Origin: Streptomyces sp. Edi4
Lineage (GTDB): Bacteria; Actinomycetota; Actinomycetes; Streptomycetales; Streptomycetaceae
Reading direction: 5' to 3'
Assembly (NCBI RefSeq): GCF_040253615.1
Contig: NZ_JBEJGY010000004.1
Location: forward strand, 3,410,001-3,474,000
DNA: 64,000 bases
How positions within the stretch are numbered: position 1 is the stretch's first letter; each line of letters starts with the position of its first letter. The notes beneath the pieces are model-generated. The model saw only the letters and a program-made list of their open reading frames with translations, did no database searches and was not told the DNA's origin. The position numbers were made by a program, and so were the translations under genes. Shown in pieces: positions 1 through 8,314 of this stretch.

Positions 1-913
1 CCAGGCACTCCAGCCCGCCGAACACGGCCGCGGCCACGACGACGAGGCCGAACGCCGGACGGCCACGGCGCAGCGTCGTGGCGAACGCCGCCACGAGGGA
101 GCCCGCGCCGAAACACGCGGTGAGCAGCCCGAAGGCGTCCGCGTCGGCATGGAAGACGGTCTTGGCGAGCAGGGGCAGCGTGACCTGGAAGTTGAAGCCG
201 AACAGTCCCGTCACCGCGACGAGGACCATGGGCAGCAGCAGGTCACGCCGGGAGAGCAGGTGGCGGATCCCGTGCGCGACGCCGGCTCCCGCGCGGCCGG
301 GTCCGCCGCGCAGGAGCTCACCGGGGCGCATGAGGCGCAGCGCGCCCACGGTGGCCAGATAGCTGGCCGCGTTCAGGAGCATCACCCAGCCCGGCCCCAG
401 CCGGGCGACCAGCAGGCCGGCGATGGCCGGGCCCACGACCCGGGCCGAGTTGAAGTACGCGGCGCTCAGCGCGGACGCGTTCGGCAGCAGCTCGGCGCCG
501 ACGAGTTCGCTGACGAACGACATGCGCGTGGGCACTTCCACGGCGTTGACGGTGCCGAGCCCGAGCGCGAAGAGGTAGATGTGCCACAGGCGCGGCTGCC
601 CGGTCAGGACCAGCGCGGCGAGCGCCAGCGCCAGGACGCCCGCCAGGAGATTGACCGCCATCAGCAGCCGGCGCTTGTCGTGCCGGTCGGCCAGCCCGCC
701 CGCGTACAGGGTGAGCAGCAGCAGCGGCGCGAACTGTAGCGCCGTCACCACCCCCAGGGCGGTGCCCGAGTCGCCGGTCAGGGACAGCACGAGCCAGTCC
801 TGGGCGACGACCATCATCCAGGTGCCGGCGACCGACACCAGCTGGCCGGCCGCGAAGAGCCGGAAGTTGCGGATCGTCAGGGACTGGAAGGTGCCGGCGA
901 GCATGCCTCTCAT
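1..913 (-). CDS. MFS exporter, C-terminus cut by window edge
   Basis: An MFS-type drug/metabolite exporter running off the left edge. The visible part starts MRGMLAGTFQSLTIRNFRLF and has alternating hydrophobic segments plus the loop GGLADRHDKRR, the usual motif between TM2 and TM3 of the MFS_3/EntS-like group. The ATG at 913 is chosen because CGGAG lies 6-8 bases upstream; an in-frame ATG at 949 has no clear ribosome site. It is transcribed away from the polyketide genes, behind the 51-residue ORF. It could be a third exporter of the cluster or the first gene outside it; the sequence does not decide this. Confidence 0.8.
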   Translation of the reverse strand, partial: MRGMLAGTFQSLTIRNFRLFAAGQLVSVAGTWMMVVAQDWLVLSLTGDSGTALGVVTALQFAPLLLLTLYAGGLADRHDKRRLLMAVNLLAGVLALALAALVLTGQPRLWHIYLFALGLGTVNAVEVPTRMSFVSELVGAELLPNASALSAAYFNSARVVGPAIAGLLVARLGPGWVMLLNAASYLATVGALRLMRPGELLRGGPGRAGAGVAHGIRHLLSRRDLLLPMVLVAVTGLFGFNFQVTLPLLAKTVFHADADAFGLLTACFGAGSLVAAFATTLRRGRPAFGLVVVAAAVFGGLECL

Positions 914-1055
914 GCGGCGCTCCGGTCGGATTTCACGGATCCCTCTCATCGCTGCGTACGTGACGTGGATACGCGCACGGGTGGCGAGCCTAGGAGGGAC
1001 ACCTTCAGAGCGGGGTCATGCGCGTGTCAGGTCCCTGTCGCCCGGGCCGGGCCGG

Positions 1056-1211
1056 TCAGTCGGTGCCACGGAAGATGTGGTGGTCCGGCGTCTCCCGGTC
1101 CTCGCCGGCGAGCAGCGCCGGGCGCTTGGGGACGGGTCCCGCCGCGATGGGCATGGTGCCGAAGAACTCGAAGGTCGTCAGGTCGTCGTCGTCGAGCAGG
1201 TCTGAAGTCAC
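1056..1211 (-). CDS. 51-residue acidic peptide gene, unknown
   Basis: A short ORF with a GTG start and AAAGG about 8 bases upstream. The product begins with an acidic stretch (LLDDDDL), followed by FEFFGTMPIAAGPVPKR and a polar tail ending FRGTD. I do not recognise a family. The ordered composition (acidic head, aromatic/hydrophobic centre, basic-proline patch) and the absence of an overlapping better ORF argue that it is translated. It sits between the hydrolase and the MFS gene, all on the minus strand, so it may be a small partner protein or a leader-type peptide. Function unknown. Confidence 0.5.
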   Translation of the reverse strand: MTSDLLDDDDLTTFEFFGTMPIAAGPVPKRPALLAGEDRETPDHHIFRGTD

Positions 1212-1225
1212 ACCGGGGCCTTTCG

Positions 1226-1372
1226 GGGTCGGTCGGGGCGGGGGTCGGTCGGGGCGGGGGTCGTGGGCGCGGGGGTCGGTCGGAGCGGGGTCGCGGGCGC
1301 GGGGGTCGGTCGGGGCGGGGGTCGGTCGGGGCGGGGGTCGGTCGGAGCGGGGTCGTGGGCGCGGGGGTCGGT
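1226..1372 (+). repeat. G-rich 16-bp tandem repeat
   Basis: A degenerate array built on the unit GTCGGTCGGGGCGGGG fills the gap between the hydrolase stop and the 51-residue ORF. Runs of four or five G separated by short loops make this a strong G-quadruplex candidate on the plus strand, which is the template strand for the flanking minus-strand genes. No credible gene is seen inside it. Confidence 0.8.
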
Positions 1373-1412
1373 GTGCGGTTTGCGGTGCGGTGCGGTGCCG
1401 TGCGGTGTGCGG

Positions 1413-2408
1413 TCAGGCGACGCGGGGGGTCGCGAGGGCGGTCGCGAGGGCGCCGTGGCGATCGGGGTCCTCGTCGAAGCCGCCGACGGATCCGGTGCCG
1501 CCGGGTGCGGCTGCCTCGCGCCGCGCCGGCCTCGGCGGCGCCGCGTCGTGCGCCAGCAGGCACTCCTCCAGGAAGGCCAGCGCCCGCAGGTGGTAGGTGC
1601 GGGCCGCCCAGCCGAGGCTGATGTTGTGTCCGGCGTCGGGCTGGTGGTCGACGGACACCCGGGGCGCGGCGAGCGGTGCGCGCAGGGCGGCGATGGCCTC
1701 CTCGTCGAAGTGCCACCACTGTTCCTGCTCGGCGAAGGTGAACCGCACGGGGACCTGGACCAGGGCGGCGAAGCCCGGGTAGAGCTCGGGCCACAGGGGC
1801 CCCTCCAGCGCCTCCCGGGCCGGGACCGGCGAGACGAGCGCGCGCCCGAGCCGGAAGGCGTCCGGCGGGTACAGGCGCAGCGCGCCCCAGTGCCTGCGCC
1901 ACGCGCCGTGGCCGGCCGGGCCGGGCAGCTGGTGCGGGTCCACCGCGAACCGGCTGCCCAGGCCCGATATGTCGAGTCCGAGCAGCCCGGTCCTGTCGTC
2001 GGCGGCCGAGGCCAGGGCGAGTTTGCCGCCGTTGGAGTGCGCGACGAGGAAGAACCCGGCGCCGGTGTCGTGGCCCCGCGCGAACGCGGCGAGGGCCGCG
2101 TGCAGGGTGGCGGCCTGTTCGCACAGGCTCAGGCCCTCGGGCAGTGCCGTGGCCGAACTGCCGTACCCGGGGCGGTCGATGGCGAGCACGGTGTAGCCGA
2201 GTCCGGCTCCCGTGGTCAGCAGGGACAGGCCCGGACGGGCCCGGCTGTCGAAGTATCCGGCCCGCATACCGCCTCCGTGGATGGCGACCAGCACGGCTCT
2301 GGGCCGGACGCCCGCGGGCTCGGCGAGCAGCCCGGACAGGGTGATGCCGGCGGCGTCCAGGGTGATCTCGCGGACCTGCGGCTCAGCGGCGTTCGAGGGT
2401 TGTGCCAT
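1413..2408 (-). CDS. alpha/beta hydrolase
   Basis: Alpha/beta-hydrolase of about 331 residues starting MAQPSNAAEPQVREITLD. Visible elements are the oxyanion-region HGGGMRAGYFD, the nucleophile-elbow region AHSNGGKLAL, which gives A-H-S-N-G in place of the usual G-x-S-x-G, and a C-terminal PDAGHNISLGW with the likely catalytic His. An upstream in-frame ATG exists at 2459, but 2408 matches the conserved start of the fold. The last 45 residues are Pro/Arg/Ala-rich and look disordered. It is divergent from the SCO6745-family gene. Possible roles are lactone or ester hydrolysis on the polyketide, or thioesterase-like release; this is inference from location. Confidence 0.8.
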   Translation of the reverse strand: MAQPSNAAEPQVREITLDAAGITLSGLLAEPAGVRPRAVLVAIHGGGMRAGYFDSRARPGLSLLTTGAGLGYTVLAIDRPGYGSSATALPEGLSLCEQAATLHAALAAFARGHDTGAGFFLVAHSNGGKLALASAADDRTGLLGLDISGLGSRFAVDPHQLPGPAGHGAWRRHWGALRLYPPDAFRLGRALVSPVPAREALEGPLWPELYPGFAALVQVPVRFTFAEQEQWWHFDEEAIAALRAPLAAPRVSVDHQPDAGHNISLGWAARTYHLRALAFLEECLLAHDAAPPRPARREAAAPGGTGSVGGFDEDPDRHGALATALATPRVA

Positions 2409-2631
2409 GACTATCAGCGCTCCAGGCGTTGCTCGGGACAGGATCCATGACCTCGCCACGGGGGGCGGTGCGGCACCGGGCCGCGCGCAGGCACCAGGTG
2501 ACGCGGCGCCGTACGAGGGTGTGCAGGGCGAGTTCGGGCGCTCGGGGCGCCTGACCGACGGGGAGTCGGTACGTCACATCAGCCACGAAACATCTTCCAT
2601 CCGTGATCGTTCAGGGCATACCGTATATGTC

Positions 2632-3516
2632 ATGAACATGACTACTCTTTCTCTTCCGGAGCATGCGGTCCGTCGCTGTCAGCGCATGCTCAACTCCCTG
2701 CATTCGACGGCCTACTTCACGGCCGACTTCGCCGACGCGCTGGCCGCGCGCGGCATCACCGACCCGGCCGCGGCGCACCTGACGGCGAAGACGGCGGCCC
2801 TGGGAGCCGTGGGCCCCGGCACCGCGAGCGCCGCGCTCGGCGGCATCGGGCACGGCCTCCTCGCCCGGCACCTGCCGCACGTCTGGGAGCGGATCACCCC
2901 GGCCGAGGTCCTTGAACTGCGGTTCGCCGCGGCGGACAGCACCCTGCGCCGGCTGCTCGGGGACGACACCCTCGCCTCCCCGGAGATGGCCGAGGCGGCA
3001 CGGCTCGCCCTGCGGGCGACCGGGGCCTGCGTCCCCCAGGGGCGCCCCATGTACGCGGCCCTGGCCGACGTGAAGGAGCCCCAGCCCGCGCACCTGGCGC
3101 TCTGGTACGCGGCCACGCTGCTGCGCGAGTACCGGGGTGACGGCCATCTCTGCGTCCTCGTCGGCGCCGGTGTCGCCGGACTCGACGCGCTGGTCCTGCA
3201 CGCCGCCACCGGCGAGGGCGTACCCAAGGACGCGGTGATCGCCGGACAGGGCTGGAGCGAGCGGGAGTGGGAGGAGGCCGAGAGCCGCCTGCGGGCGCGC
3301 GGCCTGCTCGACCCGGAAAACCAACTCACCGAGCAAGGGCGGAAGTTGCGCGAGGATTTGGAGGACGAGACCGACCGCCTGGACGCCGCGCCGTTCGAGC
3401 ACCTGGGCGGCGAGGGGGTGGCCCGTCTGACCGAACTGACCGAGTCCTTCGTGCGGGCGGCGGCCGACGCGGGCGCCTACCCCGCCCATCTGCGCCAGCT
3501 CTTCCTGCCGGTCTGA
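2632..3516 (+). CDS. SCO6745-family protein
   Basis: A 294-residue soluble protein, MNMTTLSLPEHAVRRCQRML at its start, with the layout I remember for the actinobacterial SCO6745 family: an N-terminal helical part with FTADFADALAARG, a central segment on composition of the active pocket (LWYAATLLREYRGDGH), and a C-terminal winged-helix-like part (GWSEREWEEAESRLRARGLL). Members are often found near biosynthetic genes; biochemical role unknown. It is the only plus-strand gene in the left 28 kb and is convergent with the SnoaL-like gene. The start is uncertain: ATG 2632 and 2638 both lie just after the AT-richer ATACCGTATATG stretch and neither has a strong Shine-Dalgarno site. Confidence 0.7.
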   Translation: MNMTTLSLPEHAVRRCQRMLNSLHSTAYFTADFADALAARGITDPAAAHLTAKTAALGAVGPGTASAALGGIGHGLLARHLPHVWERITPAEVLELRFAAADSTLRRLLGDDTLASPEMAEAARLALRATGACVPQGRPMYAALADVKEPQPAHLALWYAATLLREYRGDGHLCVLVGAGVAGLDALVLHAATGEGVPKDAVIAGQGWSEREWEEAESRLRARGLLDPENQLTEQGRKLREDLEDETDRLDAAPFEHLGGEGVARLTELTESFVRAAADAGAYPAHLRQLFLPV

Positions 3517-3610
3517 GTACGGGGGCGGAGGGTCGGCCCGGGAGGCGGCGCGGGGAGCGGTCCGGGCGGCGGCCCGGGGAGCCGTCCGTCCGCCCGGGCC
3601 GGCCGGCCGC

Positions 3611-4081
3611 TCAGAACGGGGCGTCGGCGAAGGCGGCAAGACGCCGCCCCCTCGTCCAGTCGACGTGGAAGACGATCCGGGCAAGCCGCCAGCCGTCCGC
3701 CGTGCGCAGCGCGTGGGCCTCGTAGTGGCCGCCGACCTCGAACAGCCCGGCGTCGGCGTCCAGATGCACGTGCGTGGCCAGCTGGTGCACGCGCAGCCGT
3801 GCCCCGTCGCCGTCGACGTCCACCGCGTGGGGGCCGCTGATGTGGTGTGTGGCGCGCCACCACGCCCGGGCCGTGCGCTGGAAGGCGGCGTAGCCCGCGA
3901 CTCCGTGGTGGGAGCCGATCGGGAAGGACAGCTCGACGTCCTCGGTGAAGACCGTACGGAACCAGTCGTCGTCCAGGTCGCGTTCGGCCACCGAGTCCAG
4001 GGCCACCACGTAGCGGTCGAAGAGTTCCCGCAGCTCCGCCCGGTCGGCGGCGTCCCGCGTCGCGGTGCGCTCCCCGCTCAC
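3611..4081 (-). CDS. SnoaL-like (NTF2-fold) protein
   Basis: A 156-residue NTF2-fold protein of the SnoaL-like group: LFDRYVVALDSVAERDLDD, then WFRTVFTEDVELSFPIG, the HHGVAGYAAF helix, and C-terminal strands ending GWRLARIVFHVDW. Such proteins act as polyketide cyclases, hydroxylases or dehydratases in aromatic polyketide pathways. The GTG start is supported by GTGA overlap with the stop of the carboxylase epsilon gene and by GGGAG just upstream, so the two are translationally coupled. It is clearly related to the C-terminal domain of the MFS fusion 1 kb upstream, including the shared VDVDGD and GHYEA segments, which points to duplication within the cluster. Confidence 0.8.
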   Translation of the reverse strand: MSGERTATRDAADRAELRELFDRYVVALDSVAERDLDDDWFRTVFTEDVELSFPIGSHHGVAGYAAFQRTARAWWRATHHISGPHAVDVDGDGARLRVHQLATHVHLDADAGLFEVGGHYEAHALRTADGWRLARIVFHVDWTRGRRLAAFADAPF

Positions 4082-4326
4082 GCTCCCGTGCCCCTGCGCC
4101 CCGCCCCGCCCTGCCAGCTGCGCGGCGGCCGGTGCGCGGCCGAACGCTCCAGGCGGTGCCACCGCGCGGTGGCACGGGCCGCCGCGTCGGGCCCCGCCGA
4201 AGCGTCGTCCCCGGCTGTTGCGGCCCGGGACAGCAACACCGCTGCCAGCGCCGCGAGTTCGGCCTCGGTCGGGTTGCCCTTCTCGACCCGGACCAGGGTC
4301 TCGCCGTTCATGGCGGACGTGCTCAT
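4078..4326 (-). CDS. accE: acyl-CoA carboxylase epsilon subunit
   Basis: A small protein of 82 residues with the epsilon-subunit signature of actinobacterial acyl-CoA carboxylases: LVRVEKGNPTEAELAALAAV near the N-terminus and a C-terminal RHRP-like end (AAHRPPRSW). Epsilon subunits bind the beta (carboxyltransferase) subunit and raise activity. Start MSTSAMNGE is preceded by GGAGGGA. Usual length is about 60-80 residues, so it is complete, with an Arg/Gly-rich tail. Its beta and alpha partners are encoded at 9.2-10.8 kb and 24.7-26.5 kb, which supports a dedicated malonyl-CoA supply for the polyketide synthase. Confidence 0.8.
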   Translation of the reverse strand: MSTSAMNGETLVRVEKGNPTEAELAALAAVLLSRAATAGDDASAGPDAAARATARWHRLERSAAHRPPRSWQGGAGRRGTGA

Positions 4327-4464
4327 GTCGTTTCCCTCCGTTGATGAAGACCGCTCCGTCGGTGGCGTCGGCAGGTGGAGCCGGCCGCCGTGGGGCGTGG
4401 GGTTGTGAAAGACCGGATGCCGCCGCACCACGGGGCGCGACGGCATCCGGGACGCGGGGGTGGT

Positions 4465-5097
4465 TCAGGCGAGAGCGGCGGTGAGGGCGCGGTCGAAGAC
4501 GTCCTCGTCCTGGGCCCCCGTGACAGTGGCGGCGCCGATCCGGAAGACCGGCACCGAGCGGATGCCCAGGCCCCGGGTCCGCGCGAGCCGGTCGCGCAGC
4601 CGCTCCGCCTCGTCCGGATCCTCCCCGGGGCGTACCCCGGTCTCGGCGGCGAGCCGGTCCAGGGTGGCGCGCTCGCCTATGTTGAGGCCATCGGTGAGAT
4701 AGGCGCGGAAGAGGCGTTCGGCCATGGCCTCGCCCAGCCCCTGGGCGGCGGCGCGGGCCAGCAGGCGGTGCGCCTCGAAGGTGTTCACATGCACGGCGCG
4801 GTCGAAGCGGAGGTCCAGGCCGGCGCCCGCACCGACCGCCGCCATGGCGGACCTGGCGCGCTCCATCTCGGCCCTGCCGCCGAAGAAGCCGAGGTGCACC
4901 TGGTCCAGCGGGACACCCCCGGCCGGTGCGTCGGGCGTGACCTGGAACGGCAGGAAGGCGACGTCCAGGACGTGTCCGGCCGCCCGGTGGCGGTCGGCGG
5001 CGCGCTCGAAGCGGGCGAAGCCGATGCAGGAGTGGACGCAGGTCAGGTCGAGTGCGATCTCGACGTGCAGCGGCGGGTGTTGCGTCGCGGGGGGCAT
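4465..5097 (-). CDS. FrnE-like DsbA/thioredoxin-fold protein
   Basis: About 210 residues, DsbA/2-hydroxychromene-carboxylate-isomerase superfamily, closest in pattern to FrnE-type proteins of aromatic polyketide clusters (PLDQVHLGFFGGRAEMERA, NTFEAHRLLARAAAQGLGEAM, and the cis-Pro segment IRSVPVFRIG). The N-terminal redox motif normally reads C-P-W-C in a D-x-x-C-P-W-C-Y-I-G context; here it is DLTCVHSCIG, so the second Cys is one position later (C-x3-C). The start MPPATQHPP has AAAGG 8 bases upstream. It lies 12 bases after the MFS-SnoaL gene. FrnE-type proteins may handle quinone or dihydroquinone redox states, but this role is not established here. Confidence 0.75.
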   Translation of the reverse strand: MPPATQHPPLHVEIALDLTCVHSCIGFARFERAADRHRAAGHVLDVAFLPFQVTPDAPAGGVPLDQVHLGFFGGRAEMERARSAMAAVGAGAGLDLRFDRAVHVNTFEAHRLLARAAAQGLGEAMAERLFRAYLTDGLNIGERATLDRLAAETGVRPGEDPDEAERLRDRLARTRGLGIRSVPVFRIGAATVTGAQDEDVFDRALTAALA

Positions 5098-5108
5098 GAG
5101 AAGGCCTT

Positions 5109-6743
5109 TCAGTGCGTGGCGGATACGCCGGAGTGCGGGGGCCGCGCCGTCACGGAGCGGACCTGGAACCAGCCGAACCGCCATCCTTCGGCGGTGCGCA
5201 CCGCACGGGCCTCGTAGTGGCCCTCGATGTCGACCCGGGTGTCCGTGTCCGTGGCCGTGGCGCCCGGCTCGTGCGTCGCCTGCTGGCGCACCGTCACCGT
5301 CGCCCGGTCGCCGTCCACGTCCACGGCGTAATCCGCGTCCAGGCGCTCCAGCGGGCCCCAGCCGGCCCGGGCCTGGCGGTGGAAGTCCTCGAAGCCCTCC
5401 ATGCCCCGGTCCGTGCCGTCGGGGTAGCTGAACATGACGTCCTCGGTGAAGACGGACCGCGCCCAGGCCGGCTCGCTGCCGGGCTCCGGCGTGCGCAGGC
5501 CGGCCAGGAAGCGCTCCGTCAGCTCCCGCACCTCACCGGCGTCCCGCCCGGCGGCGGGCTCCTTGTGCTGCGCGCGGCCGCCCAGGTAGTAGGCCACCGA
5601 CACCACCAGCGCGCCGCACGCGACGACGGCGAAGGTCGGCTGGATGCCGAGCGCGGAGACGATGGGCTGGGTGATGACGGGCGCGAGGAACTGGCCGAGG
5701 AAGAGGGCGGTGGTCAGCAGTCCCGCGTAGCGGGCCCGTACCTCGGCGGGCGCTTCGGCGAGCACCCAGTTGTTCAGGTTCGGCATGAGGAAACCGAGGC
5801 CGGTGCCCATCACCAGCAGGGCCACGACCAGGACGGCGACGTTGGGCGCCACCGCGAGGATCAGATAGCCGATGCCGATCGCCAGGAAGGAGAGCGCGGC
5901 GAGCGTGAACTCACCGGCCAGCCTGCGGAAGAAGGCGAACCGCATCGCGACCATGCCCGTGGTGAAGGTCTGCACCGCCATGACGCCGCCGGCGACCACC
6001 GAGGGGGCGTCGAAGTGGTCCTCGACGAGGAACGGCACCTGCACGGGCACCGAGTAGAACGCGACCTGGCCGAGCAGCATCGCGGCGAGCGCGGCCACGA
6101 TGCCGCCGGGCACCTTGCGGCTCCCGGCCGGCCGTGGCGCGCCCGGCTCACGGGGCGCCGCGATGGTGCGGCCACCGGGCAGGAACATCAGCGCGGGCAC
6201 CAGCAGCAGTCCGCCGAGCAGGTAGATCAGGAACACCACGCGCCAGTCGAGACCCGCCAGCGCCCCGCCGCCGAGCAGCAGCACCACGCCGCCGAACGAC
6301 CCGGCCGCCGCCTGCCGGCCCAGCAGACGCTGCCGGTCGGCTCCCTCGTAGAGGTCGGCGATCATGGCCATGCTGCTGGTCATGATGAGGGAGACGCCGA
6401 TGCCGAGCACGGCGCGGCCGACCAGCAGGCTGTACAGGTCCGGCAGGTAGGCCCCCGAGCTGCCGCCGATGCCGAACGCGAACAGGCCGGTGATCAGGGC
6501 CCGTTTGCGCCCGAGGCGTTCCACGACGCGGCCCGCCAGCGGGGAGAACAGCACGATGGCCAGGGCGTGCGTCGTAGTGATCATCCGGGCGAGGAGATCG
6601 ACGTTGGCGGAGTCGGCGAACGCCTCGCGGATCCCCGGGATCGCCGGGGCGACGGTGGCGCCCGCCATGATCGTCAGGGTGCCGACGAGCACAAGGGTGG
6701 TGCCCTGCCCCTTGTCCTTCGGTGGGTGCTTCGCAGCAGTCAT
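5109..6743 (-). CDS. MFS exporter fused to a SnoaL-like domain
   Basis: One uninterrupted 544-residue ORF. Residues about 1-400 are an MFS transporter of the Bcr/CflA-like 12-TM type, with FSPLAGRVVERLGRKRALI as the TM2-3 loop and a long central loop around residue 195. Residues about 404-544 are a SnoaL-like NTF2 domain (AWARSVFTEDVMFSYPDG, VDVDGDRATVTVRQQATHE, GHYEARAVRTAEGWRFGW) strongly resembling the separate SnoaL-like protein at 3.6-4.1 kb. No stop, start or ribosome site separates the parts: after YYLGGRAQHKEP the frame runs on. With the transporter's C-terminus in the cytoplasm the domain would face the biosynthetic enzymes. Function of the fusion is inferred: ring closure or hydroxylation coupled to export, or a tether. 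Confidence 0.85.
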   Translation of the reverse strand: MTAAKHPPKDKGQGTTLVLVGTLTIMAGATVAPAIPGIREAFADSANVDLLARMITTTHALAIVLFSPLAGRVVERLGRKRALITGLFAFGIGGSSGAYLPDLYSLLVGRAVLGIGVSLIMTSSMAMIADLYEGADRQRLLGRQAAAGSFGGVVLLLGGGALAGLDWRVVFLIYLLGGLLLVPALMFLPGGRTIAAPREPGAPRPAGSRKVPGGIVAALAAMLLGQVAFYSVPVQVPFLVEDHFDAPSVVAGGVMAVQTFTTGMVAMRFAFFRRLAGEFTLAALSFLAIGIGYLILAVAPNVAVLVVALLVMGTGLGFLMPNLNNWVLAEAPAEVRARYAGLLTTALFLGQFLAPVITQPIVSALGIQPTFAVVACGALVVSVAYYLGGRAQHKEPAAGRDAGEVRELTERFLAGLRTPEPGSEPAWARSVFTEDVMFSYPDGTDRGMEGFEDFHRQARAGWGPLERLDADYAVDVDGDRATVTVRQQATHEPGATATDTDTRVDIEGHYEARAVRTAEGWRFGWFQVRSVTARPPHSGVSATH

Positions 6744-6783
6744 GATGCCTCTCTGGTGGTACGCGTTGCTCGTGCCGGACGCC

Positions 6784-7560
6784 TCACTCGGTGTCCTTCC
6801 GCCCCCAGGCGGAGAAGAGCAGGGTGGTCACGTCACGGGCGGTCGGGTCGTCCAGGTTCGCCACGAACCGGTCCAGGTCCTCGGCGCCGACCAGGCCTCG
6901 TTCGACCAGGCCCGCCCCCTGGAGCTTCATGCGCAGACGCATCAGCTCGTTGTCGGCGGCGTGCTGGCCCGGGCCGAGCGGGGTCACCCGCAGGTCCACC
7001 GAGCCGAGCCCGGCGCGGGCCAGGGTCGCGGGCAGCCTGCGGCCCCAGTGCATGTCGGCGCCCGCCGCCTCCCAGCCCTTGAGGTAGGCGCCGACCAGGG
7101 CGCGGCCCACGGCCGTCGCGCAGTGCTCGCTGGGCAGGAAGTAGAAGTCCTCGACCAGGAAGTGCCCGCCGGGCGCCAGCCAGGTCACCGCGCGGCGCAG
7201 CACCTCCTCGGGCCGCTCCAGGTGCTCGAAGACGGCGCGGGCGAAGATCAGGTCGAAGGAGCCGGGCTCGAAGTCGGCCTCGGCGATGTCGAGCCGGGTG
7301 ACCTCCAGGTTGGGGCGGCGGTCCGGGTCGAGGGCGCTGGTGTCGCTGTCGACGGCGAGCACGGAGCCCTGGTCGGCCCGTTCGGCCAGCCAGTACGCCA
7401 TCGAGCCCGCGCCCGCGCCCAGTTCGAGGATCCGCCAGGTGCGGCCGATGGGCAGCTGCTCGATGATGGCGCGGCTGCCCGGGTCGTAGATCGACTCCCA
7501 CAGGTCGCTGAGCGCGGCCTCGACCGACGCGGTGTCGGAGTCCTGTGCGGTGGTGGTCAT
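6784..7560 (-). CDS. class I SAM-dependent methyltransferase
   Basis: A 258-residue methyltransferase. SAM-binding motif I is ILELGAGAGSMAYWLAERA, followed by the acidic motif II AVDSDTSALD, and motif for the third strand FDLIFARAVFEHL, typical of O- or C-methyltransferases of natural-product pathways. The ATG at 7560 starts MTTTAQDSD and is 5 bases after the stop of the ABM gene, so both are in one transcript. It probably decorates the polyketide; the site of methylation cannot be read from the sequence. Confidence 0.8.
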   Translation of the reverse strand: MTTTAQDSDTASVEAALSDLWESIYDPGSRAIIEQLPIGRTWRILELGAGAGSMAYWLAERADQGSVLAVDSDTSALDPDRRPNLEVTRLDIAEADFEPGSFDLIFARAVFEHLERPEEVLRRAVTWLAPGGHFLVEDFYFLPSEHCATAVGRALVGAYLKGWEAAGADMHWGRRLPATLARAGLGSVDLRVTPLGPGQHAADNELMRLRMKLQGAGLVERGLVGAEDLDRFVANLDDPTARDVTTLLFSAWGRKDTE

Positions 7561-7565
7561 GCGGG

Positions 7566-8255
7566 TCACCTCTTCTGTTCGGTGCGCGCGGCCGCGTCGA
7601 CCTGAGCGGCGACGGAGCACAACACGTATTGGGGCGGGGCCACTTCGAGCCGGGCGAGCTCTTCTTGGCCCTCCAGGATGCGGGGGTCGGCCATCCAGCT
7701 GCTGTAGGCCACCTCGCTCACCCACATCGGGTAGTTGACGAACTCGGTGCCGTCCTCGCTGAGGTAGGGCGTCACCGAGATGAGTCCGGGAAAGTCCCGC
7801 TTCCACTCGCCGCTGCGGGCCAGCAGGTCCAGCAGCCGGCGGGCCGATTCGGGCCCGCCCAGGTGCCGGGTGGCCACGACGACCACCCCGGGCCGCTCGC
7901 CGACGGCGGGCCCCTCGATGGCGCCCTCGGCGGGGGCGCCGCTGAAGACGGTCGCGGCGAGCACGCCGGGGCGGGTGCCGAGCGCGTGCAGCACGCCCCC
8001 GGCCGGGTTGGTCCCGAACGAGGTGCGGTAGGCCGCCTCGCCGGTCCACTCACCGCGGTTGATCACGGTGGTGCCGTCGGCGCTGACATGGACGCGGGAG
8101 GAGATGAACCCCTCCGTGTGGCGCACCCAGGAACCCACCTCGTCGGTGAGGATCCGCACCAGGGACGCGGCGGTCTCGGGTCCGTCCACGCGCAGGACAC
8201 CGAAGGTGACGAACCCGGCCTTCGGCGCGGCTGCCCGCTCGACTGCGATTGACAT
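7566..8255 (-). CDS. two-domain ABM oxygenase, JadG/AlpJ-like candidate
   Basis: 229 residues made of two antibiotic-biosynthesis-monooxygenase (ferredoxin-like) repeats: GFVTFGVLRVDG...FISSRVHVSADGTTVINRGEW in the first half and VVVATRHLGG...LISVTPYLSEDGTEFVNYPMW in the second. Two fused ABM domains of this size occur in the angucycline ring-cleaving oxygenases (JadG, GilOII, AlpJ), which use reduced flavin from a partner reductase, and in other polyketide oxygenases. GGAGTTG precedes the ATG. A flavin reductase gene lies in the same operon. Assignment to ring cleavage is inference; an anthrone-oxidase-type role is the main alternative. Confidence 0.7.
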   Translation of the reverse strand: MSIAVERAAAPKAGFVTFGVLRVDGPETAASLVRILTDEVGSWVRHTEGFISSRVHVSADGTTVINRGEWTGEAAYRTSFGTNPAGGVLHALGTRPGVLAATVFSGAPAEGAIEGPAVGERPGVVVVATRHLGGPESARRLLDLLARSGEWKRDFPGLISVTPYLSEDGTEFVNYPMWVSEVAYSSWMADPRILEGQEELARLEVAPPQYVLCSVAAQVDAAARTEQKR

Positions 8256-8314
8256 ACGACAACTCCGTTGCGACTGCGGTGACTTGAGGCCTTCGACGGC
8301 GTCCGAGGCCTCGC

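Noticed and set aside
1056..1211. RiPP precursor gene
   Set aside because: There is no Cys/Ser/Thr-rich core, recognisable leader motif or modifying enzyme beside it, so the call is left as unknown peptide.
1027..2124. Long Arg/Pro-rich frames antiparallel to the hydrolase and peptide genes
   Set aside because: They follow from GC-rich DNA and the G-rich repeat; composition is unlike protein-coding and no motif is present.
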